DNA of 64,000 nt from NCBI RefSeq assembly GCF_030867145.1, contig NC_134414.1:83628504-83692503 (forward strand), written 5' to 3'. Below, piece after piece: positions 58,865-64,000 of the stretch. A model generated the notes under the pieces. It made no database searches. It saw only the letters and a program-made list of their open reading frames with translations, and was not told the origin of the DNA. The DNA is from Opisthocomus hoazin. Its lineage: Eukaryota > Chordata > Aves > Opisthocomiformes > Opisthocomidae. The first letter of the stretch is position 1. Each line of letters begins with the position of its first letter. The position numbers and the translations under genes are program-made.

Positions 58865-60741
58865 AGAGAAGTATAAAAATACAGGAATATTTTCAGAGCA
58901 TGCAGGGAAGCAATGAGGAAGGCTAAGGTCCACCTGGAATTGAAGCTGGCAAGGCATGTCAAGGACAACAAGAACGGCTTCTTCAACTACATCAGCAGCG
59001 AAAAGAAGACTGGGAAAAATGTGAGGCCACTGCTGAATGAGGTGGGTGTCCTGGTGACAGAGGATGCAGAGAAGGCAGAGTTACTGAATGCTTTCTTTAC
59101 TTCAGCCTTTATTGCTAAGGCCGGCCCTCAGAAATACCGAGCCCTGGAAGTAAGAGACAAGCCTGCAGAAAGGATGATCGTCCCTTGGTCAAGGAGGAAT
59201 GTGTGAGAGATTGCTTAAGCAATCCGGAAGCCCACAAATCCATGGGCCCCGATGGAATGCACCCACGAGTGCTGAAGGAGCTGGCGGATGTCATTGCTGA
59301 GCCACTGTTCATCATCTCTGACAGGTCCTGGAGAACAAGAGAAGTGCATGAGGACTGGAGAAAAGCCAATGTCACTCCAATCTGCAGAAAGGGCAAGAAG
59401 GAGGACCCAGGGAACTACAGGCCAGTCAGCCTCACCTCTATCCCGGGAAAGGTGATGGAACAGCTCGTTCTGGATGTCATCATCAAGCAAGTGGAGGAAA
59501 AGAAGGTTATCAGGAGTAGTCAGCATGGATTCACCAAGGGCAAATCATGCTTGACCAATCTGATAGCCTTCTATGCTGGCATAACTGGCTGGCTGGATGG
59601 GGGGAGAGCCGTGGATGTTGTCTACCTCGACTTCAGCAAGGCTTTCAACACTGTCTCCCATAATATCCTCCTAGGCAAGCTCAGGAAGTGTGGGCTGGAT
59701 GAGTAGAGAGTGAGGTGGATTGAGAACTGGCTGAATGGCAGAACTCAGAGGGTCGTCATCAGTGAAGCTGAGTCTAGTTGGAGGCCTGTAATTAGCGGTG
59801 TCCCCCAGGGGTCAGTACTGGGCCCAGTCTTGTTCAACTTCTTCATCAACAACCTGGATGAAGAGTTAGAATGTATCCTCAGCAAGTTTGCTGATGACAC
59901 CAAACTGGGAAGTGTGGTGGATACACCGGAAGGCTTTGCTGCCATTCATCGAGACCTGGACAGGCTGGAAAGCTGGGCAGAGAGGAACCTGATGAGGTTC
60001 AACAAGGGCAAATGCAGGGTCCTGCACCTGGGGAGGAACAACCCCATGCACCAGTACAGGCTTGGGGCAGACCTGCTGGAGAGGTGCTCAGAGAAGAGGG
60101 ACCTGGGTGTCCTGGTGGACGACAGGTTGACCATGAGGCAACAGTGTGCCCTTGTTGCCAATGGCATCCTGGGATGCATTGAGAAGAGTGTGGCCATCAG
60201 GTCGAGGGAGGTTCTCCTTCCCCTCTACTCTGCCCTAGTGAGGCCCCATCTGAAGTACTCTGTCCAATTCTGTGCTCCCCACTTCAAGAAAGATGAGGAG
60301 CTACTGGAGAGAGTCCAGTGGAGGGCTACGAGGATGATGAGGGGACTGGAACATCTCTCCTACGAGTAAAGGCTGAGGGAGCTGGGCTGGTTTAGCCTGA
60401 AGAAAGAAGGCTGAGAGGGGACTTTATAAATGCTCATAAATATCTTACAGGAGGGTGTCAGGAGGATGAAGCCAAACTCTTGTCAGTGGTGCCCAGCGAC
60501 AGGACAAAGGGTAACGGGCACAAACTGAAGCATAAGTAGTTCCGTCTGAAGACGAGGAAGAACTTCGAGAGTGACAGAGCTGCCCAGAGTGGTTATGGAT
60601 TCTCCTTGTCTGGAGATATTGAAAATCCGCCTGGATGAGGTCTTGTACAACCTGCTCCAGGTGACTCTGCTTTGTCAGGGTGATTGGACTAGATGATCCC
60701 CAGAGGTCCATTCCAGCCCCTACCATTCTGTGATTCTGTGA
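58865..60741 (+). mobile_element. CR1 copy, plus strand, ORF2 RT and 3' end
   Basis: Begins at the RT linker (RKAKVHLELKLARHVK) and ends in ATTCTGTGATTCTGTG. Frames 58913-59206, 59185-59706 and 59710-60369 cover most of RT, with motifs [25 protein letters not shown] and [10 protein letters not shown]. It shares the TAG at 59704-59706 with the 50-52 kb copy. The C-terminal part after 60369 is shifted and eroded, with a small deletion near 60570. Confidence 0.94.
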
Positions 60742-63256
60742 AAAAGCCCATCTTGATCCATGGATTTTGGTAGTTGAGAACTAAAAGAAAACATGGTAAT
60801 TAAAGGTTTCTATCATGTATGTTTAGAATCCCTACCATCTTATCTGAGCTTTGACGTCACTCCAAAACCCTTCTGTTTATTCTCTCACCAGATGCAGGAC
60901 TCTTGTATTCTTAAGTTATTTTTTCTAGGTTAAAGTAGCTTATCCTGAACATATTTGTGAGGACTTGAAATTGAAATTTCCCACATATAAGTTTCTAATA
61001 AATGAAGTTCATTTTATGTACAGTGTTTTTCTGTTTCCGCTTGATTTTTGATGGAGATAAATTTGAGTTAATGCCAGTACTCAAACACAAAACTATCTCA
61101 ATGTCTACATCATGTTTTATACATTGTGACAATTTTTTAATTTTGACATATCCAGATCCCTCTTAATCCAAAGTCTGGTGACTGTATTGGTATATCAGTG
61201 TTTTCAAACTGAAAGTCTGAAAAGCTCAAAGAAGTTATAAAATGAGGCACAGCACAGTTAATATGGATATACATCTTTTGGATCAGCAAACTTTTGAGCC
61301 CAGCAGAAGTCTGTTTGTAAAATGTTATACAATCATATCTTGAAATACAAAAACCTGTGGGGAAGTGCTCATAGTCTTAGCCTTTGAAACAGCAGTGTTT
61401 CTTACACAGAACTCTAAAAAAATCCAATGATTCATTATTAAAAAGAAACTGCACATAAAACCTTTTTTTTTGCTGCTTTAAACACTATATCCTGATCTCA
61501 CCCTTGGATAAGGTTTCCAAATTATAAAAAATTGTTAAAAATTTTAAAATAAGTGTATGCTTACCTGTCAGTAGAGGTATCCTCACTGAACTATAATTAG
61601 GTTACTCTTTTTTAAGTTTTGTTATTTGAATTCTGTTCATCTTACCCTCAATTATTTTGTTTTCAATTACTGTTCTTCACAAAGCACATTCCTGTAGCTC
61701 TTTCAAGCTAAGTTAGGTTACTGTTTCATATCAGTAGTTATGAATGGCTAACCAAGGATGACAAAAGAAGCTAGAGAAACACATATTTAGATTTTCATAG
61801 TAACATATATCTAAATTGGATAAACAAATATCTAGGATACTCTTCACTATGAAAACTAAAGAACAGAGGCAAATAACATGCTTCTTGCAATGGAAAGCTA
61901 CATATTGCAAGATAGATAGGTGTTATTTTCCTTTTTACCTGAAATTAATTATGGTTAATAATCATGTAGAATTTTTTTAATAGTTTTTCTTCCAGATTTC
62001 AAAAAATAAAAAAGAAGCTAAAATGTGGAAAAAAGAATATCAGCTCTATAGATCATATATGTGCGTTTTGAATTATGATCAGAAATAACCAGATGCTTTT
62101 TTTCTTTAATTTGTCTTTAGATAATCCATAATAGAAACATACAAGCCTGTTGGAGATGAATTTAACATATTTTGTCTGGTGGTTTTTAGCTCTTTAGCTC
62201 AGAGGAACACACATTTGCATCAGTTCTGTCCTTACAGGGCTTCACTATTTAGTTCTGAGTGCATATTTGACAGATACTTTTGCTCTCATGGAAGGGAGGC
62301 TGCTTCTGTGCAACTTATTCTTTAACCTGGTCTCAGTACTAAGCCTTTTCTTTAATGGAAGGGGTCAGCCCACTCCATCTCACATCTGCTTTTTTGGTAA
62401 CTGCTGCTATGCTGCAGTCTCAAAACAGTGCCTTACTCACATTGTGCAGTACTCTATGACAAAATGTATAATTTAATTATGGCACAAATTGCTACAGGAT
62501 GTTAAGAAGCTAATAATTTTTTTTGGTTTTAAAAGCTGTTATGCAAATTCATGGAAGAACACGTCACTGAGGGCTGTCAAGTATAAAAATGCAGACTCTA
62601 TAAGAGAAAGTCTTCAGCCATAGATAACTGAGACATAGTGCGTAGTTTCACCAGATAATTCTTGTGTTCTTAATTACTATTTGCCCCAGAATATACTGTC
62701 GGCTGTGATTAGAAACAAAATACTGAACTAGAGAAACATTAATTCTTACCAGAATGGCATTCTGATGGTTTTTAATCTTACAACATCAGGTAGGGCTGAT
62801 CTTTTTCAAAGCAGAAACTTTCTTTCCAGTGGTGCCTGTATAGTAATTCTTAAATTTCTGCATTTTTTTTTCACTTTGTTTCATTTACCTACTTAAAACC
62901 AAGGAAAGACCTTCAAAACTTATGGTTCACAATCATTTTACGATGCCATAATCTAACACTAGGTTGCAGTTATCACTAATATGTTTAGTTCAGCTATAAA
63001 TTCAACACAGCTTCCACCGGAAAAAAAAAAAGAAAACAAAAAACCAAAAGCAGGTTAGGAAGATAACAAGTTGGACATGTCTTTTTTCTTATGTGTCTGA
63101 ATGATACACTGAATTACATAATCAAATACAGAATAATATAATACTAAATGATACCATCTAACAAAAATTAGGGGAAAAAAAAAATCCCTATTCAAGGGAA
63201 GACAAAGATTGTTCAAGAAAAATACACTGGATCAGCAGCTGGTGGATTTCACTTTC
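60742..63256. other. Non-coding, nothing recognised
   Basis: AT-rich, CpG-poor DNA with short A and T runs. Confidence 0.6.
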
Positions 63257-63428
63257 CTTTTAACCCCGTCGGTCTTGTCGACCGAGAGTGTTTTTTCTTC
63301 CCTTTTGTGTTCACAGGAATCCTGGATGAACTGCACGTAGAAGGACGCATTGGCTTATGCTAACCTCGAGTGCATTCAAGGAATTTTGTCCCTCATTCTA
63401 ACTGTAATAGTATTTCTACTTAGAATGA

Positions 63429-63596
63429 ATGAGTTTAGCAACTGTCATCATTTATGACAACAGAGAATTGCAAATACATGAATCAGAATGGAAGCATTCA
63501 ATGCATAGATGGAAGGTCGATAAAGGGAAAACAATCCACATAGGTTGTCGAACCTTTAATGCTAGTAGTAGAAAAGATTTCCCTCCTTCAGCCTAA
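63429..63596 (+). CDS. Unassigned 55-residue frame
   Basis: ATG AGT at 63429 to TAA at 63594-63596. Translation looks protein-like (TVIIYDNRELQ, KGKTIHIGCRTFN) but I recognise no family. It lies in a CpG-containing patch that begins near 63265, contrasting with the AT-rich, CpG-poor flank. Could be part of an unrecognised inserted element or chance. Confidence 0.3.
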   Translation: MSLATVIIYDNRELQIHESEWKHSMHRWKVDKGKTIHIGCRTFNASSRKDFPPSA

Positions 63597-63630
63597 GTTA
63601 CTATCAGGAAATTTCCTGAACAAAAAATAA

Positions 63631-64000
63631 AAACCCACAATAGATAGGAAGCATTGTGCATCTGATGTTTGTTGGTTCAATTTTACTGTAATTCAATCAG
63701 TATCTGTGGTCTGTTTGGAAATCATTGGCAGAGGAGACAAAGCACTATCATTTAAATTTGGGTTAGACATATCACAGGAAAAGACTTCAACTACAGCTAT
63801 GCCTGTACCAATCACAATGTCACTCCAACAAAATTTTGAGAATGAATCCATTCAGACACCCACAAGTCTAAATCCTTACATTTTTAACATTGGTCCTTAC
63901 GTTATCAAAAATACCGGTCAACAACAAATATTGTTTAACCCGGCCTACTCTCTCAAGCGAGTGGAACTATCAATGAAGATTAACGTCTTTGTCATCAAAC
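63631..64000 (+). CDS. Unassigned open frame running off the window end
   Basis: Open from after a TAA at 63628-63630 to the last base, 123 codons, with candidate starts ATG 63799 and ATG 63817. The C-terminal visible text (PYIFNIGPYVIKNTG, LFNPAYSLKRVEL) has protein-like composition. Five CpGs occur in the last 110 bp although the flank is CpG-poor. No family recognised; the rest of the frame lies outside the window. Confidence 0.35.

Overview
The window looks like intergenic to intronic DNA from a bird, most likely a passerine-type genome. The sequence is AT-rich. It carries at least a dozen CR1 LINE copies ending in the CR1 octamer tail (ATTCTGTG or ATTCTATG repeats) and several retroviral LTRs. 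I see no bacterial-style genes, tRNAs, rRNAs or CRISPR arrays. My interval estimates give roughly 40% recognisable retroelement. That is dense for an average bird autosome and would suit a W-linked or heterochromatin-near region, but this is inference only.

Layout. 0.4-7.8 kb: a broken endogenous retrovirus (ERV) on the minus strand with 5' LTR, primer-binding site, Gag, protease, RT, RNase H and integrase remnants. Its 3' end does not match its 5' LTR. 7.8-13.6 kb: mostly unannotatable DNA with one CR1 tail. 13.6-16.6 kb: two CR1 pieces head to head, an old LTR and a CR1 tail. 21.0-22.9 kb: a solo LTR and a CR1. 23.2-28.7 kb: a minus-strand CR1 split by a 3.15-kb internally deleted ERV of the same family as the first, which itself holds a 71-bp CR1 insertion. 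31.0-34.9 kb: two plus-strand CR1s, the second split by a solo LTR. 35.4-36.4 kb: three short minus-strand exons with matching splice phases, the only convincing host coding sequence here. 37.5-41.7 kb: head-to-head CR1s and an ancient CR1. 45.7-52.4 kb: a CR1 tail, an older CR1 with ORF1 and endonuclease remnants split by a solo LTR, an inverted CR1, another LTR, and the longest CR1 ORF2 remnant. 56 kb: a solo LTR with TATA box and polyA signal. 58.9-60.7 kb: a CR1 closely related to the 50-52 kb copy. 63.3-64 kb: a CpG-bearing patch with two open frames, one running off the end.

The parts do not act together as a pathway. They record layered retrotransposition: old CR1s were hit by ERVs, those ERVs recombined to solo LTRs or lost internal sequence, and a younger CR1 lineage then inserted into one ERV. 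Every retroelement reading frame carries stops, frameshifts or truncations. Two items do not fit this background: the three-exon host gene end, and the unassigned patch at the right edge.
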